Notes: a model not told the origin generated them from the sequence alone. A stretch of DNA of 64,000 bases from Pedobacter duraquae (GCF_004362245.1 NZ_SNWM01000001.1:372001-436000); one strand, 5' to 3'. Positions 51,581 to 62,780 are shown, counted from the first letter of the stretch. Made by a program: numbers and translations.

Positions 51581-52516
51581 ATGTTCAGCACTGCCGCCAC
51601 AAATAGCAAAAAAATCAAGGACGAAGCCATTCGTTTGGGGTTCATGCAATGTGGTATTGCTAAAGCCGGTTTTCTGGAAGAAGAAGCGCCCAGGTTAGAG
51701 CGCTGGCTAGCTGACAATAGACATGGAAAGATGGCTTACATGGAAAATCATTTCGATAAAAGACTTGATCCCAGGTTATTGGTTGAGGATGCTAAATCTG
51801 TAATATCTTTAAGTCTCAATTATTTCCCTGAAGTGATTCAAGCTGATCCTAATGCGCCAAAGATATCAAAGTATGCTTACGGGAAAGACTACCATCTGGT
51901 AATTAAGGAGAAACTTTTCCAACTACTATCATTTATCGAAGAAGAAATTGGCGAAGTGGCTGGTCGTGCTTTTGTAGATTCTGCACCAGTTTTAGATAGA
52001 GCGTGGGCTAAACAATCCGGATTAGGGTGGATCGGCAAAAACAGTAATTTAATCAATAAAAAAAGCGGTTCCTTTTTTTTCCTGGCCGAACTTATAATCG
52101 ACCTGGAACTCGAATACGACACACCCTTTTTAACAGATCATTGTGGAACTTGCACACGTTGCATCGACGCTTGTCCTACAGATGCTATCTTGGCCCCGGC
52201 GATCATAGATGCGACAAAGTGCATCTCTTACCTGACAATCGAGCTAAAGGATCAAATTCCTGAACAATTCAGTAACAAGATGGACAACTGGATGTTTGGC
52301 TGCGATATCTGTCAGGATGTGTGCCCCTGGAACAAATTTTCCGTACCACACCAGGAACCCGAATTTGCGGCCAGCGAGTCTATTGTTCATATGAGAAAAG
52401 AAGACTGGGAAGATATAACCGAAGATGTATTCAGTAAAATCTTCAAAAACTCGGCAGTAAAAAGGACAAAGTTTAAAGGCCTGACCAGAAATATTGACTT
52501 TATAAAAAGAACCTGA
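51581..52516 (+). CDS. queG: Epoxyqueuosine reductase
   Basis: A 311-residue cobalamin- and Fe-S-dependent enzyme that performs the last step of queuosine synthesis in tRNA. Two 4Fe-4S clusters are set by [15 protein letters not shown] and [11 protein letters not shown]. The family segment [20 protein letters not shown] with the catalytic Asp is present. The ATG at 51581 starts the conserved domain; a longer frame upstream is not needed. As a B12-dependent enzyme it is one possible consumer of the cobalamin taken up by the locus at 20-24 kb. Confidence 0.95.
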   Translation: MFSTAATNSKKIKDEAIRLGFMQCGIAKAGFLEEEAPRLERWLADNRHGKMAYMENHFDKRLDPRLLVEDAKSVISLSLNYFPEVIQADPNAPKISKYAYGKDYHLVIKEKLFQLLSFIEEEIGEVAGRAFVDSAPVLDRAWAKQSGLGWIGKNSNLINKKSGSFFFLAELIIDLELEYDTPFLTDHCGTCTRCIDACPTDAILAPAIIDATKCISYLTIELKDQIPEQFSNKMDNWMFGCDICQDVCPWNKFSVPHQEPEFAASESIVHMRKEDWEDITEDVFSKIFKNSAVKRTKFKGLTRNIDFIKRT

Positions 52517-52519
52517 GCG

Positions 52520-54379
52520 CTACAAATTAAAGATATTGTCTGATTTGTCCTTATCAGGTGTATGTGCATCTCCCATTAAAATTTTCACCAGTTTCTTACT
52601 GGTTGGAACCAATATCTGGATGTTCATGTCACCTTGTTCCCACACCCCTATACTACGGTGAATTTTCTCTTGAGATCCATCAACATAGGTTAAAAGTAAA
52701 TCCACGGGCAACGGCTTAGTACTTTTATTGAGTATCGAGATTTTATAGCCGGTATCGGTTTTGTCTGCCCCTATGATTGCCATATCAGTAACGCCTTCAC
52801 TAAAAAACCAACGTTTCCAGAACCAATCTAAATTTTTCCCTGAACCTTCGTTCATGCTATAAAAGAAATCGTAAGGAATAGGATGTTTTCCCTGCCATTG
52901 TTCAATATAATGGTGAAGCGCTTTGATAAATAAATCGTCGCCAAGATAATCCCAGATGTAAAGATAGCCCATCCCTGGTTTAGGATAGTCGTTAGTAAAA
53001 GTTCCTGCACCCTTTAGATCAGGTGTAAAAGTGATGATCGGTACATCGTCTTTCTTGCCCGAGCTTGAGCCAGTTTGTGAAACGCCATAGGTATCAACCA
53101 TAGTAGTATCTATCAGCGGACCATTTTTCCACTCTCCTATTGTTGCCCAGCCCTCATCCATCCATGCATACTTCGTTTCATTAGTACCCATATAAAAAGG
53201 GAACATGGTATGAAATATCTCATGCACAGTAAGTGTAATTGCGTCCTCCCGTTTTTTTACAGGGTTATCATTGACCATCATTGGATATTCCATCTGATCA
53301 AGTCCATCAAAAACAGTGATGTGGGGATACGGGAATGGCCATTTTGGAAAAGTATAGCTCATATCGTATACAGATTTCCGGGCAAAATCAATTACCTCAA
53401 AATAGTCTTTGTGTATAGGGTTAAAAGCAGCATCGACCCGGGTCCTTCTACCACTTTTAGGATCTACAACAAGACTCGATGATTTCCATAAGTAGTGATC
53501 ACTCGTTGCAAATACAAAATCTGTTACCTTTTTTGCCTCGAATTTAAATGTATTCTTGGGTTTATCCGCTGTCACCATTTTCTTCTGCAGATCCTCAGGC
53601 GTAATCACGTCAATTACCTCATCAGATTTCTCCGCCCGACGCAATTTATCATTTACAGCGGGCTTAAGTACTGAACTACTGTTTTGCAGGTCGCCAGTGG
53701 CCCAAACCATATAATCTTTTGGAACAGTGATTTCAGCTTTGAAATCGCAGAAATCATTATAAAACTCCTCAGCACCGTTGTATGGGTATTTATTCCAGCC
53801 ATCAATGTCATCGTAAACCGCTATACGAGGAAAAAAGTAGGCAACAAAATGTGAACCCTGATCTACCTCGCCTGTTCTGGTATGAGATCCTTTATTTAAA
53901 ACATAAGAATAGCTTACCGATACTTTAACCGTCTTGCCTGGCGCAAGTGGCTGTATATCCAGATACATGTTTGTTCCTTGAATGGTATACATCGAAGCGT
54001 TATATGCCTTGGCACCTATTTTTAAACTGGCAATTTTTACGCCTTCTCCAAGATCGCTTTGATCAATTCGTGTAGCTTTTTTTTCAGCCTCCTTGGTATA
54101 TAAATTTGGATAGAGCTTAAACCAAATTTGTTTGAGTGTATCGGGGCTGTTATTCTCATAAACAATATCTTCTGATCCCGTAATCAGTCTCGTTTCAGGG
54201 TTAAAATCAGCTTTCAACGCATAGCTTGCTTTATTTTGCCAATAATTTTTACCTGGTTTACCAGATAAATCACGTGTTTGCTTGGTATAGGCAGGCTGAA
54301 GTGCCGGCAATATAGGAAGCTGAGCAAAAAGCTGAAAGCTGAGTAATACCAGCCCGATTACAACCAGGAATCTTTTCAT
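52520..54379 (-). CDS. M1 family metallopeptidase, exported
   Basis: A 619-residue aminopeptidase-like protein. A signal peptide (about residues 1-19, ending QLFAQ) is followed by an M1-type N-terminal beta domain and a gluzincin catalytic domain. The zinc motif is HEIFH (His386, Glu387, His390), and the downstream WMDEGWA supplies the third ligand. The GAMEN-type exopeptidase motif is replaced by QMEYPMMV, a common variant. It is expected in the periplasm or outer membrane. It converges with queG with a 3-base gap and lies 38 bases after the exonuclease gene. Confidence 0.93.
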   Translation of the reverse strand: MKRFLVVIGLVLLSFQLFAQLPILPALQPAYTKQTRDLSGKPGKNYWQNKASYALKADFNPETRLITGSEDIVYENNSPDTLKQIWFKLYPNLYTKEAEKKATRIDQSDLGEGVKIASLKIGAKAYNASMYTIQGTNMYLDIQPLAPGKTVKVSVSYSYVLNKGSHTRTGEVDQGSHFVAYFFPRIAVYDDIDGWNKYPYNGAEEFYNDFCDFKAEITVPKDYMVWATGDLQNSSSVLKPAVNDKLRRAEKSDEVIDVITPEDLQKKMVTADKPKNTFKFEAKKVTDFVFATSDHYLWKSSSLVVDPKSGRRTRVDAAFNPIHKDYFEVIDFARKSVYDMSYTFPKWPFPYPHITVFDGLDQMEYPMMVNDNPVKKREDAITLTVHEIFHTMFPFYMGTNETKYAWMDEGWATIGEWKNGPLIDTTMVDTYGVSQTGSSSGKKDDVPIITFTPDLKGAGTFTNDYPKPGMGYLYIWDYLGDDLFIKALHHYIEQWQGKHPIPYDFFYSMNEGSGKNLDWFWKRWFFSEGVTDMAIIGADKTDTGYKISILNKSTKPLPVDLLLTYVDGSQEKIHRSIGVWEQGDMNIQILVPTSKKLVKILMGDAHTPDKDKSDNIFNL

Positions 54380-54417
54380 CAGGATATCTTTAATTTTTAA
54401 GAGGTGTATTATATTGT

Positions 54418-55383
54418 TTACTTACCAAACTTCATTTTTAATTGTTCCAGCATATCTGGAGTTACACTAACTGCAGGTTTAGATTGCTGCTTTTGTTGAG
54501 TAACAGGTTTTGGAGCCTGTGGCCTGGCCGGCGCCGGCGCAGGTTGCTGAGGCTGTCGGGCAGCACGCGTTAGTTCTTTCTTCTTGTTCCACCTTGTCCA
54601 AACCTCATCCAACTTTTTCTTGGTATATAATGGAAAATCACCCTGCTTCATCCATGAATAGTAACTAGGTTCCAGGTCAAACACCTGCTCTACAGTCCTT
54701 CCCTTGTGTTTTCCGAAGTTAAAACATTCTTCGTCCTTGTCATTAAATACCATGCGTCCGGCGAAATCAACGGGCTTATTCATATTGGTAAAAAGGTGAA
54801 GCGCATCAACATCATTCAGCACAGGCTGACTGATCTTACCTTGCTTGTCTTCAAAATCTACACCCGCATAACGTTCAAGCTGAGCTAACAATACGTGGTA
54901 AGTTGCAGTGATATCAGCTTCCGCAGAATGTGCGTTGATGATGTCTTTGTTGCAATAAAACTTGTAAGCCGCTCTCAGTGTGCGCTGTTCCATTTGGTGG
55001 AAAATATTTTGCACATCAACAAATTTACGGTCAAACATATCAAAGTCGACACCTGCTCTTAGAAATTCTTCAAGCAGCACAGGAATATCAAATCGATTTG
55101 AATTATATCCTGCAAGGTCCGCATCGCCAATAAACTCAGCAATCTCGGCAGCGACAGTTTTAAAGGTCGGCTCTTCTTTAATGTGTTCATCATAAATCCC
55201 GTGAATCAACGACGATTCCAAAGGAATTGGCATTTCTGGATTAATGCGCAAAGTTTTGATCAATTCAGAACCATCTGGCATAGCCTTCAATATTGCTATT
55301 TCTACTATTCTATCTGAGGCTACATTTACTCCTGTAGTTTCCAGATCAAAAAAGGCTAAGGGACGCTTTAAGTTTAATTTCAT
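54418..55383 (-). CDS. DnaQ-like 3'-5' exonuclease
   Basis: A 321-residue protein with an N-terminal DEDDh exonuclease domain (about residues 8-170): FFDLETTGV gives the first acidic pair, AGYNSNRFDIPVLLEEF the third region, and HSAEADITATYHVL the catalytic His and Asp. A second part (about 195-255) contains FNFGKHKGRTVEQV, an exonuclease-associated C-terminal motif in this phylum. A Pro/Gln/Ala-rich linker (about 272-300) and a short helical tail close the protein. It may be a proofreading or repair nuclease. Confidence 0.92.
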   Translation of the reverse strand: MKLNLKRPLAFFDLETTGVNVASDRIVEIAILKAMPDGSELIKTLRINPEMPIPLESSLIHGIYDEHIKEEPTFKTVAAEIAEFIGDADLAGYNSNRFDIPVLLEEFLRAGVDFDMFDRKFVDVQNIFHQMEQRTLRAAYKFYCNKDIINAHSAEADITATYHVLLAQLERYAGVDFEDKQGKISQPVLNDVDALHLFTNMNKPVDFAGRMVFNDKDEECFNFGKHKGRTVEQVFDLEPSYYSWMKQGDFPLYTKKKLDEVWTRWNKKKELTRAARQPQQPAPAPARPQAPKPVTQQKQQSKPAVSVTPDMLEQLKMKFGK

Positions 55384-55562
55384 TTTCTTTTAAGTTTCAA
55401 TGCATTGTCATCACTGGCTTCTGAAACAGTATCCAGACTCAGGGCTCTAGTTGTAAAAGCTAAAATCCTACCAACCAAAAGTCGGAAAAATCATTCATTA
55501 ATTGCATAATAATTTGATTAGGTTACCAACTAAATCTATATTGTGCCACTTTAAATGCTCAA

Positions 55563-57539
55563 ATGAAAACTACGTTCACACTCCTATTCCTATTCTTTTT
55601 TTGCTCCGGATCTATTTACGCCCAAAACTTCGAGTACGGCAAATTTACTAAAGAAGAACTCGACATGAAAATCTATGCGAATGACAGCACTGCCGATGCG
55701 GTAGTACTTCGCGAATTCGGATCAGCCAATATCGATTTGGACAATTACACAAATGAAAGTTATGTCAATTTCGTATACCATACGCGGATCAAGATATTGA
55801 CCAAAAATGGGTTTAATGCTGCAAATTTCGTCATTGAACGCTACATATATGATAAAAAACAAGATGAGATTTCAGAAATTGTTGCTACTACTTACAACTA
55901 TACCGATGGTTATCCCAAGCCTACTATATTGCCGATCACGCAGGTGTTTACCGAGCAAAAGACCAGGTATCTCAACCTTACCAAATTCACCTTACCCAAC
56001 CTTAGGCCTGGCAGCATCATAGAAATCAGTTACCGGTTACGTGTAAACAATATATTCAATTTCAAATCATGGCAGTTTCAGGACAATATTCCAAAAATAA
56101 CAAGCACTTACATCTCCTCGTTACCAGCCATCTATAATTATAACATATCGCTCCGTGGGGCACAGAAACTTACCTCACAAAAAACCGAACTTGTTCGGGA
56201 TTGCATCAGTATTGCTGGCAATAAATGTGATTGTTCAAGAAGTATATACACCATGGATAATATCCCGGCTTTTAAAGAAGAGGATTACATGACGGCAGCT
56301 TCAAACTTCAAATCAGCAATCAGTTTTGAACTCCAGGATGTACGCCATTTTAGTGGAGGCACAACCAACTATACAAAAAACTGGAGGGATGTGGATAATG
56401 AGCTGACCTCATCGAGAGAATTTGGCAGCCAGATGAAAAGAACAGATCTTTTTACTGCGCAACTACCTGTCATTCTTCAAAATGCAACAGATCCTTTATC
56501 TAAAGCAAAAGCTGTATATGCGTATATTAAAAAACAGATTAAATGGAACCATTACCTGGGTAAGTATAGTGAATTTCAAATTAAAAAGGCCCTGGAAACA
56601 CACTCCGGCAACGTTGGCGATATCAATCTTGCATTAATAGCAGCTTTGTCGGCAGCCGGAATAGAGACTGAAGCGGTAATTCTATCCACAAGGGCGAATG
56701 GTTTGGTAAACTCGCTATATCCTGTAATTACAGATTTCGACTACGTCATTGCGAAGGTTAATATCGGAGACAAAAGTTACCTGCTCGACGCAACTGAACC
56801 CCTCTTACCTTTTGGTCTGTTACCCCTTAGATGCATCAATGGAAAAGGCAGAGTGGTGAATCTGAAAAAACCATCTTATTGGTTTGATCTTTTAGCATCA
56901 GAAAAAGAATTGACCAGAAGTAATTTAGTAGCTAGTTTGTCGCCAGATGGTAAGATCACTGGAACATTAACCACTTATTCCAAAGGATACGCAGCATTGG
57001 AAAGAAGACAAAAGATAGCAGCAGCAGGATCAGCTGACAATTATGTTCAATCCCTGGCCGAACGACTAACTAATATCAAGGTTGGCAATTATAAAATCGA
57101 CAATATCGACAGCCTCGACGAGTATCTGATAGAAACGTACGAGGTAACCATGAATAGCTTTGACAAGCCCGGTCTGGATAAGTTTTTCTATAACCCCTAT
57201 TTTCTAGATAGGACAACAAAGAATCCATTTAATCTAAACGAGCGCAATTACCCTGTAGATCTTGGGGCGGGTGTAGATAGAAGAGTGAGTATTACATTGA
57301 CACTGCCAGCAGACTATGTTTTTGCCGAAGTACCTAAAAATAGTGCTGTCGGACTTCCAGGAAATGGTGGCCGTTACCAGACCTCAGCCACTATAGACAA
57401 AAACGAATTAACATTTAGCTCGTTATTTACACTAAACAAACCTGTATATCAACCCGATGAATATCTGTTTCTAAAGGCGTTATATAGCCAGGTCATACAA
57501 CAGCAAAAAACAGATCTCGTATTGCAAAAAGTTAAATAG
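55563..57539 (+). CDS. DUF3857 protein with degenerate transglutaminase domain
   Basis: A 658-residue exported protein with a signal peptide (about residues 1-20, ending GSIYAQ), an N-terminal DUF3857 domain (about 40-210; YHTRIKILTKNGFNAANFV) and a transglutaminase-like core (about 300-420). At the catalytic Cys position it reads GNVGDINLAL with Val351, and at the His position FDYVIAKV with Tyr394; only the Asp (Asp409, LLDATEP) is kept. The domain should therefore be inactive. It precedes, by 1 base, a paralogue with an intact catalytic pair, so the two are cotranscribed. Confidence 0.9.
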   Translation: MKTTFTLLFLFFFCSGSIYAQNFEYGKFTKEELDMKIYANDSTADAVVLREFGSANIDLDNYTNESYVNFVYHTRIKILTKNGFNAANFVIERYIYDKKQDEISEIVATTYNYTDGYPKPTILPITQVFTEQKTRYLNLTKFTLPNLRPGSIIEISYRLRVNNIFNFKSWQFQDNIPKITSTYISSLPAIYNYNISLRGAQKLTSQKTELVRDCISIAGNKCDCSRSIYTMDNIPAFKEEDYMTAASNFKSAISFELQDVRHFSGGTTNYTKNWRDVDNELTSSREFGSQMKRTDLFTAQLPVILQNATDPLSKAKAVYAYIKKQIKWNHYLGKYSEFQIKKALETHSGNVGDINLALIAALSAAGIETEAVILSTRANGLVNSLYPVITDFDYVIAKVNIGDKSYLLDATEPLLPFGLLPLRCINGKGRVVNLKKPSYWFDLLASEKELTRSNLVASLSPDGKITGTLTTYSKGYAALERRQKIAAAGSADNYVQSLAERLTNIKVGNYKIDNIDSLDEYLIETYEVTMNSFDKPGLDKFFYNPYFLDRTTKNPFNLNERNYPVDLGAGVDRRVSITLTLPADYVFAEVPKNSAVGLPGNGGRYQTSATIDKNELTFSSLFTLNKPVYQPDEYLFLKALYSQVIQQQKTDLVLQKVK

Positions 57540-57540
57540 G

Positions 57541-59463
57541 ATGTTCAAAAAAACACTTTTTCTGCTGTTCGTTGGACTTTTACACCAATACAACGTACAT
57601 GCACAACCCGGCTACAAAGCCAGTGAGATTCCAACTCCGTTGTTGGTCAGGGCAAGTGCTGTTATTCGAAATATGGAGACAAATGTAGATATGGTTGCCA
57701 CAGATCAGGTCATAATCCGCATCAGGAAAACCGTCACTATACTGAATAAAAATGGAGAAGATATGGCTGGTCTCGTGTTGTCTTACAACAAAAGTCGGAC
57801 TATAAAAGCCGTAAAAGGATCCGTATACGATGCTGATGGCTTGCTGATCAAAAAAATAACGCTTTCAGATTTTGAAGATGCCAGTGCAGCCAGTGATTTC
57901 TCTCTATATGAAGATGAACGCATCAAGCACTTTACACCATCTGTAAATAGTTACCCTTACACGGTATTCTACGAGTATGAATTGCGTCTTAAACAAAACT
58001 TGGTAATACCAGATTGGTATGCAAACCCCTATACCGATGTAGCGGTACAAAAAAGCAGCTATACCTTTAGCTGTAAAACAGGTGAAAAGCTAAGAATGAA
58101 AGCTTACAATTATGCAGGAAAGCCATTAGAATCTTCTACACCCGGCATGATTAGCTATACCTGGGACGTTGTTAACCTACCAGCATTGAAGGCCGAACCG
58201 TATATGTCTTCGGGAGATAATTTCCTTACCTACGTCAAAGTCGCAGCCGAAAATTTCAGTTATTACAATACAAAAGGCACTTATGCCGATTGGGAAGGGT
58301 TGGGAAAATGGATTTATAACGACTTAATCAAAAGTAGACAACAGCTATCCCCTGCTACGATCGCTGAAGTCAGGGAACTAGTAAACGGCATCGACGATCC
58401 AAAAGAAAAAGCACGCAAAATCTATCAATATGTTCAAGATAAAACGAGATATGTTAGTGTTCAGATCGGAATTGGGGGATATCAACCGATAAGCGCAGAA
58501 AATGTTCATTATTTGGGATACGGAGATTGCAAAGGACTCGTTAATTACACGCAAGCCTTGTTGAAAGCCGCAGGCATTCCCTCACTTTATTGCATCGTAT
58601 ATGCAGGGAGCTTTAAACAGAACCTTGATCCTGAATTTGCCAGTATGAATCAGGCAAACCACATTATTCTTTGCGTCCCTTTCGAAAAAGATACTACCTG
58701 GCTGGAATGCACGAGTCAGGTTACGCCGTTCGGCTATCTCGGTGATTTTACCGATGACAGAACTGTTCTTGCCTGCACAGAATCTGGAGGGAAATTACTG
58801 CACACCCCCGTGCTTACAGCTGAAATGAATAGCATTAAACGTAGGGCTCAGTTAACCGTCGACATGCAGGGGAATATTACCGGTCAGATGAAAACTATTT
58901 TTGCAGGATCAAATTACGACAATGATGAAGAGCTTCTTACAAAACCTTATGCCGATCAACTTAACTTGCTAAAGGATATATACGATATAGACAATATCAA
59001 TTTTGAGCAACTCAAAATTGCTCAGAACAAAGGTTCCGCATGGCCTTTAACAACAGAAACCTGCAATATTACCATCCCAAATTATATGGTTCAATCGGGC
59101 AATCTAAGTTATCTTCAACTCAACATATTTAATAAGACGCGAAGTATTCCTGACTTGAAAGAGCGGAAACTTGAGCTTTATTTAAACAGGGGATATAGCT
59201 ACGAAGATGAGCTCACTTTTGCATTACCAGAAAACCTTAAGATCGAATATCAACCCCAGAATATAAACATGGAAACAGTGTTCGGCGACTACCATGCGCT
59301 AATAACTTTCAAAGACCATACGCTTATTTACAAGCGAATACTAACAGGAAAAACAGGAAAATTTCCTCCCAAAGCCTACGCTGAATTTGCCGACTTTATC
59401 AATAAAGCTTACATCGCCGACCAAAATAAAATTGTCCTTACGCTCGCTAGCTCAAAAAAATAA
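57541..59463 (+). CDS. DUF3857/transglutaminase-like protein with intact catalytic residues
   Basis: A 640-residue exported protein, paralogous to the previous gene. A signal peptide (about residues 1-22), DUF3857 (about 40-210; RKTVTILNKNGEDMAG) and a transglutaminase domain (about 285-400) are present. The catalytic Cys330 (YGDCKGLVNYTQALLKAAG) and His374 (NHIILCV) are retained, with an acidic residue (Glu389) near the usual Asp position. The enzymatic substrate is unknown; peptide cleavage or cross-linking is possible. Its last 17 bases overlap a small gene on the other strand. Confidence 0.9.
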   Translation: MFKKTLFLLFVGLLHQYNVHAQPGYKASEIPTPLLVRASAVIRNMETNVDMVATDQVIIRIRKTVTILNKNGEDMAGLVLSYNKSRTIKAVKGSVYDADGLLIKKITLSDFEDASAASDFSLYEDERIKHFTPSVNSYPYTVFYEYELRLKQNLVIPDWYANPYTDVAVQKSSYTFSCKTGEKLRMKAYNYAGKPLESSTPGMISYTWDVVNLPALKAEPYMSSGDNFLTYVKVAAENFSYYNTKGTYADWEGLGKWIYNDLIKSRQQLSPATIAEVRELVNGIDDPKEKARKIYQYVQDKTRYVSVQIGIGGYQPISAENVHYLGYGDCKGLVNYTQALLKAAGIPSLYCIVYAGSFKQNLDPEFASMNQANHIILCVPFEKDTTWLECTSQVTPFGYLGDFTDDRTVLACTESGGKLLHTPVLTAEMNSIKRRAQLTVDMQGNITGQMKTIFAGSNYDNDEELLTKPYADQLNLLKDIYDIDNINFEQLKIAQNKGSAWPLTTETCNITIPNYMVQSGNLSYLQLNIFNKTRSIPDLKERKLELYLNRGYSYEDELTFALPENLKIEYQPQNINMETVFGDYHALITFKDHTLIYKRILTGKTGKFPPKAYAEFADFINKAYIADQNKIVLTLASSKK

Positions 59464-59569
59464 TTCCCAAGGCAATCGCAACGATCATAATTAAATACAT
59501 CAGAATTTCTGTTACCGCAAACTTTTTGTATTTGGTCCAGAATGATACCGGTTGTTTATCGTTTGACAT
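59447..59569 (-). CDS. 40-residue single-span membrane protein
   Basis: A short frame starting at ATG 59569 and ending in TAG at 59447. It has a polar N-terminus (MSNDKQPVSFWTKYKKF) and one hydrophobic helix (about residues 21-39, ILMYLIMIVAIALGII). It starts 3 bases after the stop codon of the NlpC/P60 gene, which suggests cotranscription and coupling. Its end overlaps the last 17 bases of the convergent DUF3857 gene. The family is not known to me. Confidence 0.6.
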   Translation of the reverse strand: MSNDKQPVSFWTKYKKFAVTEILMYLIMIVAIALGIIFLS

Positions 59570-59572
59570 GAT

Positions 59573-60073
59573 TTAATTTTTAATAGGGCCTGCTTTAACA
59601 AATACTTTTTGATACGCCGGCAATTTGATATTATCCACTACCACCCCCCTGGTGGTAGAGGCATGTACAAAATAATCGTCATTCAGGTAGATGCCTACGT
59701 GATCCACTTCCGAACCCCCAAAAGAAAAAAAGATGAGATCCCCTTCTTTCAATTGGTCAAGATTTTTAGATTTAATAGTCTCTGCCTGATCTCTTGACCT
59801 TCGTGGTAATTCGAGGCCGTAAATATCACGTTCCAGCAGGAGCGCAAAACCAGAACAGTCGATACCACTTTTATCAAGCCCGCCAAGTTTATATTTAACA
59901 CCTGACCAATCGGTTATAAAGCGATACAAATCTTTGCTTTTTAAACTCGCCATGGCTTCTGCAGCTTTTGCTGCAGGAGTCCGGACTGTTGCCGTATTTT
60001 TTCTAGAGCTACATGCAGAAAGGAAGCCCAGCAACAAAAACAATATGGTGATCTTAGTCAGCGTACATTTCAT
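59573..60073 (-). CDS. NlpC/P60 (C40) cell-wall peptidase lipoprotein
   Basis: A 166-residue lipoprotein with lipobox LSAC (Cys21). The NlpC/P60 domain (about residues 48-160) has the catalytic triad: Cys73 (GIDCSGFALL), His125 (DHVGIYL) and His137 (YFVHAST). It cuts peptide stems of peptidoglycan in the periplasm. The length is typical of small Spr-type enzymes. It starts 10 bases after the mutS stop codon and precedes the small membrane protein. Confidence 0.95.
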   Translation of the reverse strand: MKCTLTKITILFLLLGFLSACSSRKNTATVRTPAAKAAEAMASLKSKDLYRFITDWSGVKYKLGGLDKSGIDCSGFALLLERDIYGLELPRRSRDQAETIKSKNLDQLKEGDLIFFSFGGSEVDHVGIYLNDDYFVHASTTRGVVVDNIKLPAYQKVFVKAGPIKN

Positions 60074-60083
60074 TTCTAGCGGA

Positions 60084-62693
60084 TTAAGTTTTTATCAGTC
60101 GTTGGATTTCATCCAATTTTAGCAACGCTTCAACCGGTGTTAAAACATTCACGTCGAGGTTATTTAAAGTATCTCTGATTTTAACCAGTACGGGATCATC
60201 AATAGCAAACATATGCAGTTGATATGCCTGATTTTGCACTTTCTTAATGCTATCCTTAATACTCTGCCCCTCTGTGCGATCTAATTCCAACTTTTTCAAT
60301 ATCTCGTTTGCCCTGTTGATCAACTTTGGCGGCATTCCTGCCAACTTAGCCACATGGATACCGAAACTATGTTCACTGCCTCCTGGAATCAGCTTACGCA
60401 GAAATATAATTTTGTTTCCTGCTTCTTTAATGGACACGTTAAAATTCTTTACTCTGCCCATGGTATTTGCCAACTCATTTAGCTCATGATAATGCGTAGC
60501 AAACAATGTTTTAGGCTTTGCGGTCGGATGGGTATGTAGAAACTCGGCAATTGCCCAGGCGATAGAAATTCCGTCGTAGGTGCTCGTTCCCCTTCCAATC
60601 TCATCCAGCAAAATAAGGCTGTTATCAGAGATGTTATTTAAGATACTTGCCGTCTCATTCATTTCCACCATAAAAGTACTCTCTCCGGATGATAAGTTAT
60701 CGGAAGCACCCACGCGTGTAAAAATTTTATCGACCAATCCAATTTCTGCGGCCTTAGCTGGCACAAAACATCCCATCTGTGCCATCAGTACGATAAGCCC
60801 TGTTTGCCTTAAAATAGCAGACTTACCAGACATGTTTGGCCCGGTGATAATGATAATCTGCTGGGTATCGTTATCTAAAAACACATCATTGGTGATATAT
60901 TCTTCACCTGTTGGCAGGCGTTTCTCAATCACAGGATGTCTTCCACCTTTAATATCCAACACCTTACTGGTGTTAAGCACCGGTTTTGCGTAATGGTTGT
61001 TAATTGCAAGCTGTGCGAAGCATAAAAGAACATCAAGCTGTGCGATTACGAAAGCATTAAGCTGTATCGGTTTAATGTACGCTGCAACCTGATACATCAA
61101 TTCGTTGTATAGGCGGACTTCAATCTGCTGAATTTTTTCTTCGGCCCCAAGAATCTGTTCCTCGTACTCTTTAAGTTCTGGTGTAATATAACGTTCAGCA
61201 TTTACCAGAGTTTGCTTCCTGATCCAGTCCGCCGGCACTTTGTCTTTATGCGTGTGCGTAACTTCCAGATAATAGCCGAATACATTATTGAAAGCAATTT
61301 TCAAAGACGGAATACCTGTTGCCGCCGCCTCTCTTTTTTGAATTTCAACCAGATAGTCTTTCCCGCCAAAAGCAATTTTCCGCAGTCTATCCAGATCTTC
61401 ATCTATGCCATCTGCTATTACGTTCCCTTTAATAAGCAATGCCGGTGGATCTTCCTGCAGGGTGTGCTCCAGCTGCTCCCGGATAGACACGCAAGGATTA
61501 AGCTGTCCGGCAAGCATTGCCAGATATGGATTTCCAGATTGCTCAGAGTTTACTTTGATAGTCTCAATATGATGTAATGCCTTTTTAAGTTGATTAAGTT
61601 CCCTTGGGCCAACTTTTTGAAGTCCTACTTTGGAGATCAGTCTTTCCAGATCACCAATCTGCTTTACCTGCACTAGAAATTCCTGGATCAGTTCCGGCTG
61701 ATCAACCAGAAATGCGACAGTACCCAGTCGCTCTTCAATGGGTTTCAGTTCCTTCAAAGGCATAATAATCCACTTGTGCAATAATCTCGCACCCATCGGC
61801 GTAGAGGTTTGATCAAGCACGTCAAAAAGAGTTACCGCATTATCATTCGCTGTGCTGATCAGCTCCAGGTTCCTGATTGTGAAACGGTCCAACCACATAA
61901 ATTTATCCTCTTCCAACCTGGAAATGGCAGTGATGTGTTTTAAGTTCCTATGTTCCGTTTCATTCAGGTAGTGCAAAACTACCCCGGCAGCTACCAGCCC
62001 TATCGTCAATTTCTCAACGCCAAAGCCTTTCAGGGAATTCACCTCAAAATGTTTGGTCAGCACCTCATTGCTATAATCATTGGTAAAAGCCCAATCATCC
62101 AGATGAAAGGTATAAAATTTGTCGCCAAAGAACTCCAGAAAATCCTTTCTCCTGCTTTTCTGAAACACAACTTCTGTTGGTTTAAAACCTTGCAACAGCT
62201 TATCTATATAATCAGTGTTGCCCTGGGCAACCAGAAATTCGCCGGTAGAGATATCCAAAAAAGAAACGCCACAAGTATTTTTCTCGAAAAATACCGCCGC
62301 TAAATAATTATTTGACTTCTGCTGAAGTATGTTGTCATTATATGCGATACCCGGTGTTACCAATTCCGTAACACCACGCTTAACAATGGTTTTCGTGGTT
62401 TTCGGATCTTCTAGTTGATCGCAAATTGCTACGCGCTGGCCTGCGCGGACAAGTTTAGAAAGATAATTTTCGAGGGAGTGATGTGGAAAACCTGCTAATT
62501 CAATATGACCACCGGGACCGTTGCCCCTTCTGGTAAGCACAATACCCAGGATCTGGGAAGTCTTTATGGCATCTTCGCCAAAAGTCTCATAAAAGTCTCC
62601 TACTCTGAATAATAGCAATGCACCCGGATACTTAGCCTTGATGGCATTGTATTGTTGCATTAACGGTGTTTCCTTAGTTTTATCTTTCGCCAA
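60084..62693 (-). CDS. mutS: DNA mismatch repair protein MutS
   Basis: An 869-residue mismatch-recognition ATPase. The N-terminal mismatch-binding motif [14 protein letters not shown] (Phe-x-Glu, about residues 33-46), connector, lever and clamp domains, and the ATPase with Walker [16 protein letters not shown] and Walker [14 protein letters not shown] are complete. Length is normal for MutS1. It lies in a minus-strand run with mqnA upstream (87-base gap) and the NlpC/P60 gene downstream. Confidence 0.98.
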   Translation of the reverse strand: MAKDKTKETPLMQQYNAIKAKYPGALLLFRVGDFYETFGEDAIKTSQILGIVLTRRGNGPGGHIELAGFPHHSLENYLSKLVRAGQRVAICDQLEDPKTTKTIVKRGVTELVTPGIAYNDNILQQKSNNYLAAVFFEKNTCGVSFLDISTGEFLVAQGNTDYIDKLLQGFKPTEVVFQKSRRKDFLEFFGDKFYTFHLDDWAFTNDYSNEVLTKHFEVNSLKGFGVEKLTIGLVAAGVVLHYLNETEHRNLKHITAISRLEEDKFMWLDRFTIRNLELISTANDNAVTLFDVLDQTSTPMGARLLHKWIIMPLKELKPIEERLGTVAFLVDQPELIQEFLVQVKQIGDLERLISKVGLQKVGPRELNQLKKALHHIETIKVNSEQSGNPYLAMLAGQLNPCVSIREQLEHTLQEDPPALLIKGNVIADGIDEDLDRLRKIAFGGKDYLVEIQKREAAATGIPSLKIAFNNVFGYYLEVTHTHKDKVPADWIRKQTLVNAERYITPELKEYEEQILGAEEKIQQIEVRLYNELMYQVAAYIKPIQLNAFVIAQLDVLLCFAQLAINNHYAKPVLNTSKVLDIKGGRHPVIEKRLPTGEEYITNDVFLDNDTQQIIIITGPNMSGKSAILRQTGLIVLMAQMGCFVPAKAAEIGLVDKIFTRVGASDNLSSGESTFMVEMNETASILNNISDNSLILLDEIGRGTSTYDGISIAWAIAEFLHTHPTAKPKTLFATHYHELNELANTMGRVKNFNVSIKEAGNKIIFLRKLIPGGSEHSFGIHVAKLAGMPPKLINRANEILKKLELDRTEGQSIKDSIKKVQNQAYQLHMFAIDDPVLVKIRDTLNNLDVNVLTPVEALLKLDEIQRLIKT

Positions 62694-62780
62694 AATGATT
62701 CTATTTACAAAATCGTAAATATACTATGTTCTGGATTAGCGTTCTGCTTCCATTTCAATATAATTTGATTTTTCCAGAAA

